From Mycobacterium marseillense (lineage in GTDB: Bacteria; Actinomycetota; Actinomycetes; Mycobacteriales; Mycobacteriaceae): a DNA stretch of 64,000 nt. Shown one piece after another: positions 1-7,788 of this stretch. The translations under genes were made by a program, and so were the position numbers. The stretch lies in assembly GCF_010731675.1 (NCBI RefSeq), contig NZ_AP022584.1:1426001-1490000 (forward strand), given 5' to 3'. The notes under the pieces are model-generated. The model did no database searches, was not told the DNA's origin, and saw only the letters and a program-made list of their open reading frames with translations. The stretch's first letter is position 1; every line of letters begins with the position of its first letter.

Positions 1-1276
1 CAGCGGGGACGGACGGTTTGGACGCGAGCGCGGGGTTGGGCGACGGCGTGGTGGGCTCGAACGAGTACAGGATCGACCAGGTCGCCGCGACGGCGACGAG
101 CACCGCGCACACCAGCCCCGCCGCCCACCGGCTTTTCGACGAGAACCGGTGGTTCAACGCCGCAAGGGTGGTGCCGGGTCCGCGGCGGCGGGGCGGCGTC
201 AAAGGTGCGGTGCGGGCTCGGGTTTCGGTGGATTGCTCACTGACGGCCGTGGCGAACGCGCGGCACCGCGCGAACCTGTCCTCGGGTCGTTTGGCGAGCG
301 CCGTCGAGAACACGTCGTCGAGTCCCGCCAGCTCCGGCCGAAAGTCGCTGAGCCGGGGAGGCTCTTCGTGCAGGTGCTGGCTGATCACCGCGATCGGGTT
401 GGAATGCTGAAACGGTGGCGCGCCGGTGAGTAGATGGAAAGCCGTTGCGGCCAAAGCGTATTGGTCCGCCCGCCCGTCGATGGGAGCACCCGCAAGCTGC
501 TCGGGCGCGGCGTAGGCCACGGTGCCCACCGCGACATTGGTTTCGGTGATGCCGCTGACATCGCCGAGGTGACGAGCGACACCGAAGTCCGCCAACAGGA
601 TTCGGCGTTCCCCGTCGTCAGGATGGGTGAGCAGGATGTTGGCGGGCTTGACGTCGCGGTGCAGCAGGCCACGGTCGTGCGCGTAGTCCAGCGCGCCCGC
701 GACCGCGTGCACGATGGCGCACACCTCGTCGACCGGCATGCCCTCGGGGTGGCCCTCCTTGACCAACCGCGACGCGTCGGTGCCCTCGACATAATCCATC
801 GAGATCCACAGGTGGCCGTTGAAGGCGCCACGGTCGTGGACGCCGACGATATGGGGATGCCACAGCGTCGCCGCGAGATCGGCTTCCCGGTTGAACCTTT
901 CGCGAAACTCGGGATCGGCCGTCACCGCCTCGGCGAGGACTTTGATCACGTCGCGGCGCGGCAGCCGGGGATGCAACGCCAGGTAGACCTCGGCCATGCC
1001 ACCGGCGCCCAGTTGGCGCAAGATCGTGTAGCCGGCGAACGAGCTGCCATTTCCGACCGCCACGCGCGGCGTGCTGGAGTCGCTGTCTGGTTGCGGCGCT
1101 TGCGGTTCCGCGTTCGGCGCGGAACTCACCGGCGGTATCCCGCGAAACAGCTGCCCGATCGGCATCGCGGGCAACGACTGAAAACCCGCGCGCAGGGCGT
1201 CACGGGCCTGGCGCGGGTTGCTCAGCAGTCGTCGCCCGGCGCCGATGCGCCGGGTCGTTCGCTTGTGCTCATCCAT
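1..1276 (-). CDS. Ser/Thr protein kinase, PknF-like context (3' end cut by window edge)
   Basis: A eukaryotic-type kinase of which 425 residues lie in the window before it runs off the left edge. It has an N-terminal extension of about 80 residues (rare before mycobacterial kinase domains), then a glycine loop GAGGMAEVY near residue 91, catalytic-loop [11 protein letters not shown] in LADFGVAR and APE in AYAAPEQ, so all catalytic signatures are present and it is an RD kinase. One membrane segment ([17 protein letters not shown]) near residue 390 is followed by a Pro/Ser/Thr-rich start of an extracellular part. ATG at 1276 is preceded by GGAGG at 1291-1295; TTG at 1279 is an alternative. It is divergent from an FHA-ABC exporter. 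In M. tuberculosis PknF phosphorylates the homologous exporter, so the same partnership is inferred here. Not assigned to a named Pkn. Confidence 0.9.
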   Translation of the reverse strand, partial: MDEHKRTTRRIGAGRRLLSNPRQARDALRAGFQSLPAMPIGQLFRGIPPVSSAPNAEPQAPQPDSDSSTPRVAVGNGSSFAGYTILRQLGAGGMAEVYLALHPRLPRRDVIKVLAEAVTADPEFRERFNREADLAATLWHPHIVGVHDRGAFNGHLWISMDYVEGTDASRLVKEGHPEGMPVDEVCAIVHAVAGALDYAHDRGLLHRDVKPANILLTHPDDGERRILLADFGVARHLGDVSGITETNVAVGTVAYAAPEQLAGAPIDGRADQYALAATAFHLLTGAPPFQHSNPIAVISQHLHEEPPRLSDFRPELAGLDDVFSTALAKRPEDRFARCRAFATAVSEQSTETRARTAPLTPPRRRGPGTTLAALNHRFSSKSRWAAGLVCAVLVAVAATWSILYSFEPTTPSPNPALASKPSVPA

Positions 1277-1421
1277 CAATGCCTTGGCCCCCTCCGTTCG
1301 AATAATGCCGCACGGCAGTAGGTGATTCGAATCCGCCGGCTATGAAAGCGCTATGAATAGCCGCGCCAGAAACAAAGGGAAGTCACAGCCGGATCTCATA
1401 GAGGCACGGCCGGGGCGGGCC

Positions 1422-1427
1422 GATACT
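1422..1427 (+). promoter_or_regulatory. Candidate -10 element (GATACT) of the FHA-ABC gene
   Basis: GATACT lies 6 nt before the second of two in-frame GTG codons (1431 and 1434). This spacing would put the transcript start at GTG 1434, giving a leaderless mRNA, which is common in mycobacteria. No Shine-Dalgarno sequence precedes either GTG. Inference only. Confidence 0.35.
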
Positions 1428-1430
1428 TGA

Positions 1431-4040
1431 GTGGTGACTCGACCCGCCCCGCCTCTGTTGACCATTCGGCACGACGGGTCCCAACGATCGTTCGCGGCCG
1501 GACACGAAGTGGTCGTCGGACGCGACGCGCAGGCCGACGTGCGGATCGCCGATCCGCGAATCTCGCGGGCGCATCTGATCCTGCGTTTCGATCAAGGCCG
1601 CTGGCTGGCAATCGATAACGGCTCGCTGAACGGGACCTATCTGAACGGCTACCGGATGCCGGTCATCGACATCCACGACGGGCAGAGCATTCACGTCGGC
1701 AACCCCCGAGGCCCCCACCTGACCTTCGCGATCGGGCCCCGGCAGGGCCAGGCGACCCGCCCGGCCCGCACCCGGCCCAGCCACGATTCCGGGCCGCCGA
1801 CCCTGGCGTGGTCCGCGCTTGGCGAGCAAACGAATCCGACGCCTCATCGACCCCCACCGGGCCGGGGCGGTCCGCACGGCCCCCGGGCTCGCCCCGGGCC
1901 ACCACCGCCACGCGTCGCGCCGCCACCGGCGCGCGGCGCACCAGCGGAGGAACTGACCGTCATCGATCCCGGCTCGCCCGCGAGGTTTCGGGCCGCTCCG
2001 GCAACGGAATTCACGGTGATCGACGCCAAGACCGCCGACGTGTCGAACCTGGCGACGCGTTTTGTGAGATTGCTCTCGCCGCGCGCGTCATCGGCCGCGG
2101 GCACGGCCGGCACCATGACCATCGGGCGCGCCCCCGAAAACGACGTCGTCGTCTCCGACGTGCTGGCCTCGCGCCAGCACGCGACCCTGGTGCCCACGCC
2201 GCTGGGCACCGAGATCCGGGACACCAGCGTCAACGGCACGTTCGTCAACGGCACCCGGGTCGGGTCGGCGATCTTGTCCGAGGACGACGTCGTCACCATC
2301 GGCAACGTCGACCTGGTGTTCCGTGGCGGCGCGCTCACCCAGCGCAGCGAGGCCGCGACGCGTGGCGGCGGCCTCGAGGTGCGCAACGTCAAGTACGTCG
2401 TCGACAACGGCAAACAACTCGTCGACGACATCTCGCTGACCGCGCGTCCCGGCACCCTGACCGCCGTCATCGGCGGGTCGGGCGCCGGGAAGAGCACCCT
2501 GGCCAGGCTGATCGCCGGCTACACCACCCCCAGCTCGGGCTCAGTGACGTTCGAGGGACACGACATTCACGCCGAGTACGCGTCCCTGCGCAGCAGGATC
2601 GGCATGGTGCCCCAAGACGACGTCGTGCACCGCCAGCTGACCGTCAATCAGGCGCTGGGCTACGCCGCCGAGCTGCGGCTGCCGCCCGACACCAGCAAGT
2701 CCGACCGCGCCCAGGTCGTCGCCCAGGTGCTCGAGGAACTCGACCTGACCAAGCACGCCGACACCCGCGTCGACAAGCTGTCGGGCGGGCAGCGCAAACG
2801 CGCCTCGGTGGCGCTCGAACTGCTGACCGGGCCGTCGCTGCTGATCCTCGACGAGCCCACCTCGGGCCTGGACCCCGCGCTGGACCTGCAGGTCATGACC
2901 ATGCTGCGCCAGTTGGCCGACGCCGGTCGCGTCGTGCTGGTGGTGACCCACTCGCTGTCCTACCTGGACGTCTGCGACCAGGTGCTGCTGATGGCCCCCG
3001 GCGGCAAGACCGCCTACCGCGGTGCGCCCGAACAGATCGGCGACGCAATGGGGACCACCAACTGGGCCAAGATCTTCACCCAGGTCGGTGCCGACCCCGA
3101 GGAAGCCAACCGCCGTTTTCTGGAACAGAGCGAGGCCCAGAAGCGGCCCGCAAAGCCGTTGTCGGACAAGGCCGATGAGCCGAGCGGCCTCGGTGAGCCG
3201 GTGCACACCAGCGTGCGACACCAGATCTCCACCGTCGCACGACGGCAGTTCCGCCTCGTCGTCGCCGACCGCGCCTACTTCGTCTTTTTGGCGCTGCTGC
3301 CCTTCATCTTGGGCTCACTGTCTTTGACCGTCCCGGGCAGCAACGGGTTTCACGCGCCCGCGCCGAACGCGGGAACACCCGACGAGGCCGCGCAGATACT
3401 CGCCCTGCTGATGCCGGCCGCGGCATTCATGGGCACCGCCTTGACCATTCGCGACCTGGTCGGCGAACGGGCCATCTTCCAGCGGGAACAGGCGGTCGGC
3501 CTGTCGACCACCGCCTACCTGCTGGCCAAGTCCGCGGTGTTCTGCGCGTTCGCCGTCCTGCAGTCGGCGATCGTCACCGCGATCGTGGTGGCCGGCAAGG
3601 GCGCACCGGCGCGCGGGGCAAATCTGTTCGGCCACTCCACGATCGGGGCCACCGTCGAACTGTTCGCCACCGTCGCCGCGACGTGCGTCGCCTCGGCCAT
3701 CCTGGGCCTGGCCATCTCGTCGCTGGTGCGCTCCAGCGAGCAGATCATGCCGCTGTTCGTGGTGACGGTAATGGCGCAGTTGGTGCTGTGCGGGGGCATG
3801 GTGCCCGTCACCGGCCGGCTCGGCCTGAACCAGCTGTCGTGGGCGATGCCGGCGCGCTGGGGCTACGCCGCCGCCTCGTCGACGGTGGACCTGCGGCACC
3901 TGGTGCCCGATTCGCTGCTGTCCCAGGACCGGTTCTGGCAGCACACGCCGAAGACCTGGCTGCTCGACATGGCCATGCTGGCCGCGCTGTCGCTGTTGTA
4001 TGCCGGCTTTGTGCGGTGGAAGATCCGGTTGCGCCGGTAG
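1431..4040 (+). CDS. ABC exporter with two FHA domains (Rv1747 family)
   Basis: 869 residues, close to the 865 of Rv1747. FHA1 (about 10-100) has GRDAQADVRIADPRISRAHL; a Pro-rich linker carries two TVID motifs with Thr176 and Thr195, placed like the phospho-acceptor threonines of Rv1747; FHA2 (about 215-300) has the same GR, SRxH and NGT signatures. The ABC domain has Walker A GGSGAGKS near 348, signature LSGGQRKR near 454 and Walker B LLILDEPTSGLD. The C-terminal third (from about 610) holds six or so membrane segments of the ABC2 type. In M. tuberculosis this family exports cell-wall lipids and is controlled by kinase phosphorylation and FHA binding. GTG 1431 and 1434 are both possible starts. 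Four genes follow closely on the same strand. Confidence 0.95.
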   Translation: MVTRPAPPLLTIRHDGSQRSFAAGHEVVVGRDAQADVRIADPRISRAHLILRFDQGRWLAIDNGSLNGTYLNGYRMPVIDIHDGQSIHVGNPRGPHLTFAIGPRQGQATRPARTRPSHDSGPPTLAWSALGEQTNPTPHRPPPGRGGPHGPRARPGPPPPRVAPPPARGAPAEELTVIDPGSPARFRAAPATEFTVIDAKTADVSNLATRFVRLLSPRASSAAGTAGTMTIGRAPENDVVVSDVLASRQHATLVPTPLGTEIRDTSVNGTFVNGTRVGSAILSEDDVVTIGNVDLVFRGGALTQRSEAATRGGGLEVRNVKYVVDNGKQLVDDISLTARPGTLTAVIGGSGAGKSTLARLIAGYTTPSSGSVTFEGHDIHAEYASLRSRIGMVPQDDVVHRQLTVNQALGYAAELRLPPDTSKSDRAQVVAQVLEELDLTKHADTRVDKLSGGQRKRASVALELLTGPSLLILDEPTSGLDPALDLQVMTMLRQLADAGRVVLVVTHSLSYLDVCDQVLLMAPGGKTAYRGAPEQIGDAMGTTNWAKIFTQVGADPEEANRRFLEQSEAQKRPAKPLSDKADEPSGLGEPVHTSVRHQISTVARRQFRLVVADRAYFVFLALLPFILGSLSLTVPGSNGFHAPAPNAGTPDEAAQILALLMPAAAFMGTALTIRDLVGERAIFQREQAVGLSTTAYLLAKSAVFCAFAVLQSAIVTAIVVAGKGAPARGANLFGHSTIGATVELFATVAATCVASAILGLAISSLVRSSEQIMPLFVVTVMAQLVLCGGMVPVTGRLGLNQLSWAMPARWGYAAASSTVDLRHLVPDSLLSQDRFWQHTPKTWLLDMAMLAALSLLYAGFVRWKIRLRR

Positions 4041-4041
4041 G

Positions 4042-4599
4042 GTGACATCATTCAGGAGGAACAGCGAGATTCATCCACCGAAACACGAGACGTTCGACCT
4101 AGTGGGCCGCACCAACACCGATCCCAAGGGCATCGTGCGGGCCGTGGACGAGTACGCGGTGCATCCCTGGGGTCTCTACGTCGCCCGCCCCACCCCAGGC
4201 CGCGCCCAGTTCCACTACCTCGAGTCGTGGCTGCTGCCGTCGCTGGGCCTGCGGGCCACGGTCTTTCACTTCAACCCCGGCCATGAACGCGGCCATGACT
4301 ACTACCTGGATGTGGGCGAATACACGCCGGGCCCAAAGGTGTGGCGCTCCGAGGATCATTACCTCGACATCGAGGTCCGCACCGGCGTCGGTGCGGAACT
4401 GACCGATGTCGACGAGCTGCTCGATGCGGTCCGCCACGGCCTGCTGACGCCCGAGGTCGCGGAGCTGGCGGTCCGGCGCGCCGTGGCCGCCGTGGACGGA
4501 TTGGCCTGCAGTCGCTATGACCTGTCCCGGTGGCTGGCCGGCGAGGGCATGGAGCTCAGCTGGCGCCGACGCACCGCTCCACCCGGCAGTACGTCATGA
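4042..4599 (+). CDS. DUF402 domain protein
   Basis: DUF402 family protein (FomD-like barrel; members are thought to act on nucleoside or phosphonate diphosphates, role here unknown). The characteristic sequence starts at HPPKHETFDLVGRTNTDPKG and continues through WLLPSLGLRATVFHFNPG and YLDVGEYT. The GTG at 4042 is the first conventional in-frame start but has no ribosome site. A perfect AGGAGG at 4054-4059 lies inside that reading frame, nine nt before ATT at 4069, exactly where the conserved HPPKHE begins, so the true start may be the rare codon ATT. The end overlaps the next start as ATGA, pointing to coupled translation with the DNA ligase. It joins the FHA-ABC gene to the repair genes. 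Confidence 0.85.
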   Translation: MTSFRRNSEIHPPKHETFDLVGRTNTDPKGIVRAVDEYAVHPWGLYVARPTPGRAQFHYLESWLLPSLGLRATVFHFNPGHERGHDYYLDVGEYTPGPKVWRSEDHYLDIEVRTGVGAELTDVDELLDAVRHGLLTPEVAELAVRRAVAAVDGLACSRYDLSRWLAGEGMELSWRRRTAPPGSTS

Positions 4600-5594
4600 C
4601 GGACTTCGCGCACCTGCCCGGCGCGGTGCGCGAGGAACTGTACGACGAGCCCGTGCCCGACTGGTACTCGCCCACGCTGGCCACCCTCACCGAAGACCGG
4701 TTTTCCGATCCGCACTGGATCTTCGAGCGCAAGTTCGACGGCATGCGCTGCCTGGCGTTCCGCGACGGCGATCGGGTGCACCTGTTGTCGCGAAATCGTC
4801 AGCCGCTCAACGGAACCTATCCCGAGTTGGTGGATGCGCTTGCCGCCCAACCCGTCACGAGGTTCGTTCTGGACGGCGAGGTGGTGGCCTTCGACGGCCG
4901 ACGGACCAGCTTCGCCCGGCTGCAGGGACGGCTGGGCCTGACCGACCCCGACGTGGCCCGGGCGTCGCCAGTGCACATCTTCTTCTACGTCTTCGATCTG
5001 CTGCATCTCGACGGCAAATCCACCGTGGCGGTGCCGCTCCTCTGGCGAAAACGGCTGCTGCGCAAGGCCATCGACTTCGCCGATCCGCTGCGCTATGCGC
5101 CACACCGAGTCGGAGACGGCATCGCGGCCTACCGGCGCGCATGTGAGCGCGGCGACGAGGGCGTGATTGCCAAGCGAGCTGACTCCACCTACCAGAGCGG
5201 TCGCTCGAAGAACTGGCTGAAGTTCAAATGCGTACGCGATCAGGAGTTCGTGGTGGGCGGCTATACCAGCCCCAAGGGCAGTCGAGTGGAGTTGGGCGCC
5301 CTGATGCTCGGCTACTACGAGGGCGGCGATCTGATCTACGCGGGCAAGGTCGGCACCGGATTCGACGACGCCACGCTGCGCCGCCTGCACGCGCGCCTGG
5401 CGCCGATCACCCGGGACTCGCCGCCGTTTGCCCGCGGTTTGGTGCGCGAAGCCGGGGCGCACTGGGTATCCCCGGAGATGGTGGTTCAGATCGGGTTCAG
5501 CGAGTGGACGCGCGATGGCAAGTTGCGCCATCCGCGCTACCTCGGTCTGCGCACCGACAAGGAGCCCGGTGACGTGGTGCGGGAGACGCACTGA
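4596..5594 (+). CDS. ATP-dependent DNA ligase (LigC / LigD-ligase type)
   Basis: 332 residues from ATG 4596. It seals nicks through a lysine-AMP intermediate. Motif I is ERKFDGMR with nucleophile Lys46; motif III region FFYVFDLLHLDG; motif IV DEGVIAKR; motif V WLKFKC. The C-terminal OB-fold ends LRHPRYLGLRTDKEP, typical of bacterial LigD/LigC ligases. There is no nuclease or polymerase domain on this chain; the polymerase is the next gene, which starts on the last base of this stop codon. M. tuberculosis pairs LigC (Rv3731) with Prim-PolC (Rv3730c), and LigD as a fused protein. Which of these it descends from is not decided here. Confidence 0.93.
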   Translation: MTDFAHLPGAVREELYDEPVPDWYSPTLATLTEDRFSDPHWIFERKFDGMRCLAFRDGDRVHLLSRNRQPLNGTYPELVDALAAQPVTRFVLDGEVVAFDGRRTSFARLQGRLGLTDPDVARASPVHIFFYVFDLLHLDGKSTVAVPLLWRKRLLRKAIDFADPLRYAPHRVGDGIAAYRRACERGDEGVIAKRADSTYQSGRSKNWLKFKCVRDQEFVVGGYTSPKGSRVELGALMLGYYEGGDLIYAGKVGTGFDDATLRRLHARLAPITRDSPPFARGLVREAGAHWVSPEMVVQIGFSEWTRDGKLRHPRYLGLRTDKEPGDVVRETH

Positions 5595-6484
5595 TGCCCC
5601 GCGTCGACGTCGAGATCACCCACCCGGACCGAGTGCTGTTTCCCGCCGACGGCATCACGAAACGCGATCTGGCCGCCTACTACGACCAGGTGGCCGACAC
5701 GATGTTGCCGCACCTGCGGGACCGGGCCCTCAACGTGCAGCGCTATCCCCGCGGCATTGCCGAAACCGGGTTCATCCAGCAAGATTTCGCCGATTCGCTA
5801 CCGGACTGGATGAGCAGCGTCCGGGTGTCCAAGGAAGGCGGCACCGTAGCGCATCCGGTCGTGCAACGCCGCGAGGCGCTGCGCTGGCTGGCCAATCAAA
5901 GCTGCATCACCTTGCACATGTGGCAGTCGCGTCGAGGCCGGCTGGACAACCCCGACCGGCTCGTTGTCGATCTCGACCCGGCCGACAGCGACTTCGCAGT
6001 GGTGCGGGCGACCGCTCGCGCCACGGCCGGCGTGCTCGGGGACCTGGGCCTGACGTGCTACGTCCAGACCACCGGCTCGCGGGGGCTGCACGTCGTGGTT
6101 CCCTTGCGCGCCGACACCGACTTCGACACCACCCGCCAGTTCGCCCGCGACGTCAGCGAAGTGATCGCCGCCGACGATCCCGCGCATCGCACCGTGGAGG
6201 CGCGCAAGAACAAGCGCGACGGGCGGGTATACCTCGACATCATGCGAAACGCCTACGCACAGACGGCGGTCGCGCCGTATTCGGTGCGGGCCCGCAACGG
6301 CGCGCCGGTAGCCACACCGCTGGAATGGGACGAATTGGACACCAAGGGGTTGCGGGCCGACCGGTTCACCATCCGAGACCTCCCGAAACGGCTTGCCGGA
6401 CAACCCGACCCGTGGGCGAACATGTCGAGGCACGCCCGCTCACTGGCCGGCCCACTGCGGCGATTGGCGAAGCTGCGTGCCTGA
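5594..6484 (+). CDS. LigD-type primase-polymerase (PolDom) protein
   Basis: 296 residues, a stand-alone archaeo-eukaryotic primase-fold polymerase that would fill gaps with ribo- or deoxynucleotides. Opening VDVEITHPDRVLFP matches the LigD PolDom family. Metal-binding DxD is in VVDLDPAD (about residue 121), the third acidic residue in RVYLDIMRN (about 217), and GSRGLHVVVPL is the conserved HxxxP-like triphosphate-binding strand. Start ATG 5594 overlaps the ligase stop by one base and the end overlaps the glycosylase start by eight bases, so the three products are probably made together. Could be Prim-PolC or PolD2 class; a tree is required to tell. Confidence 0.92.
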   Translation: MPRVDVEITHPDRVLFPADGITKRDLAAYYDQVADTMLPHLRDRALNVQRYPRGIAETGFIQQDFADSLPDWMSSVRVSKEGGTVAHPVVQRREALRWLANQSCITLHMWQSRRGRLDNPDRLVVDLDPADSDFAVVRATARATAGVLGDLGLTCYVQTTGSRGLHVVVPLRADTDFDTTRQFARDVSEVIAADDPAHRTVEARKNKRDGRVYLDIMRNAYAQTAVAPYSVRARNGAPVATPLEWDELDTKGLRADRFTIRDLPKRLAGQPDPWANMSRHARSLAGPLRRLAKLRA

Positions 6485-7262
6485 ACTGCCCGACGTGGAA
6501 GGGTACCGGCGGCAACTGGCCGCCACCCTGCCGCGGCGGCGAATCCGGGGCGTGCGGGTGCACGATCCCGGGATCCTGCGCAACACCACCGCACCAACGC
6601 TCGCGCGCCGGCTGACCGGTCACCGCTTCTCCGGCCCACGCCGGCACGGCAAGTGGCTGGTGCTGCCCACGGACGGCCCGGCGCTGCTGATCCACAGCGG
6701 CATGACCGGCCGCCCCTACTACGCCGCCGACGGGGCCACCCACGACCCCTACGAGCGGCTGCTGGTGACGCTGGACGAGGGCGAGCTGCGCTACGCCGAC
6801 CTCCGCAAGTTACGCGGGGTGTGGCTGGCCGACGATGCCGACGACATCGGGCACATCACCGGCCCGCAGGGCCCCGACGCGTTGGGCCTGGACCTGCGCG
6901 AATTCCGAGCGCTGCTGGCCTCGCGGTCCACCCGGTCGCGGCAGCTCAAACCCACGCTGATGGACCAGGCGGTGATCGCCGGCCTCGGCAACCTGCTGGT
7001 CGACGAAATCTGCTGGCGGGCCAGAATCCGGCCCACCATGGCGGTCGCGGAACTAGGTGACGACGACGTGAAGGCTCTGCACGCCGCGATGACGCGGGTG
7101 CTGCGCACGGCGGTGCGACACGGCCGGGTGCCGGGCTTGCCGCGCTGGCTCACCCGGGCGCGCGACGAGCCCGACCCCCGCTGCCCGCGCTGCGGCACGC
7201 CGCTCGAGCGTGCCCGGGTGGGCGGCCGGGCGACGCTGTGGTGCCCGCGCTGTCAGCCCTAG
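6477..7262 (+). CDS. Fpg/Nei-family DNA glycosylase/AP lyase
   Basis: 261 residues from GTG 6477. After the initiator comes PELPDVEGYRR, giving the catalytic N-terminal proline and the Glu of the family. The helix-two-turn-helix segment has LKPTLMDQAVIAGLGNLLVDEICW (lesion recognition, residues about 158-181), and the C-terminus is a zinc finger with two CPRC pairs (CPRCGTPL and CPRCQP). The enzyme would excise oxidised bases and nick the strand, leaving a gap for the polymerase and ligase encoded just upstream. Its reading frame overlaps the polymerase stop by 8 nt. Fpg versus Nei assignment is open. The GTG is chosen because the Pro must be the second residue. Confidence 0.93.
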   Translation: MPELPDVEGYRRQLAATLPRRRIRGVRVHDPGILRNTTAPTLARRLTGHRFSGPRRHGKWLVLPTDGPALLIHSGMTGRPYYAADGATHDPYERLLVTLDEGELRYADLRKLRGVWLADDADDIGHITGPQGPDALGLDLREFRALLASRSTRSRQLKPTLMDQAVIAGLGNLLVDEICWRARIRPTMAVAELGDDDVKALHAAMTRVLRTAVRHGRVPGLPRWLTRARDEPDPRCPRCGTPLERARVGGRATLWCPRCQP

Positions 7263-7320
7263 CGCACTCCAGCGCAAACCATCTGGTTCGCACATCACGC
7301 TGGTTGTAATGTCACCGGCT

Positions 7321-7737
7321 ATGAGCTGCAAAGGCCGCAGGTTCCTGCCGATCGCCGCGGTGACGGTGCTCGCGGCCGGGGCCCAGCTGTATCCGGCGAC
7401 CGCAAGCGCGGATCTGCACAACATCACCTACCGCGCCAGGATCGACGGCGTCACGACAGGCAGTCAGGCCACGTTCGTGATCAACGGCGGCCAGACGAAC
7501 ACGGCCGGGCTGAGCTCGATGCCCGGCAACGCATTCGAGGCCGACACGGTGTTGCCCGATCCGCAGCAGGCCGGCATGCGCATCATGCTGCACTTCCCGT
7601 ACTCGGCGAACGTGCACTGCGAAATCGACGTGGACGACAACGTTTTCGTCCAGGCCGACCAGATGGTCAGGCCGGTGGCCGGGAACGCCGATCCCAACAA
7701 CGGCGCGCTGCAGTGCGGGGCGCCGCTGCCTGGCTAG
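7321..7737 (+). CDS. Small secreted protein, unknown function
   Basis: 138 residues. A basic N-terminus (MSCKGRRF) and hydrophobic core end at ATASA, a type I signal-peptide cut near residue 30. The mature part starts DLHNITYRARIDG, has NGGQTN, then HFPYSANVHCEIDVDD and QCGAPLPG, with two cysteines that could form a disulfide after export. Similar short exported proteins occur in mycobacteria, but I do not recognise a named family and give no function. ATG 7309 (MSPAM...) is an upstream in-frame alternative. TGTAAT at 7305-7310 could be a -10 element. It stands 58 bp after the repair operon and converges on coaE. Confidence 0.75.
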   Translation: MSCKGRRFLPIAAVTVLAAGAQLYPATASADLHNITYRARIDGVTTGSQATFVINGGQTNTAGLSSMPGNAFEADTVLPDPQQAGMRIMLHFPYSANVHCEIDVDDNVFVQADQMVRPVAGNADPNNGALQCGAPLPG

Positions 7738-7740
7738 GGG

Positions 7741-7780
7741 CGATCGCAAGCGCGGCGAAACCGGGCGCAGCGGGTCGCCC
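7741..7780. repeat. Dispersed short repeat, copy 1, at convergent gene ends
   Basis: About 40 bp lying between the stops of the secreted-protein gene (7737) and coaE (7789). Its reverse complement contains GGCGACCCGCTGCGCCC, then CGCCGCGCTTGCGATC. The same order of words occurs at 63885-63923 with only one inserted base and two or three substitutions. Two independent near-identical copies 56 kb apart, both beside gene 3' ends, indicate a dispersed repeat rather than chance. Confidence 0.7.
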
Positions 7781-7788
7781 CCATCGGC

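Noticed and set aside
434..1321. 295-codon + strand open frame over the kinase
   Set aside because: The minus-strand frame encodes all kinase motifs in order; the + frame has none.
5428..6615. 395-codon + strand frame crossing ligase, polymerase and glycosylase
   Set aside because: Out of frame with three recognised enzymes; Arg-rich shadow.
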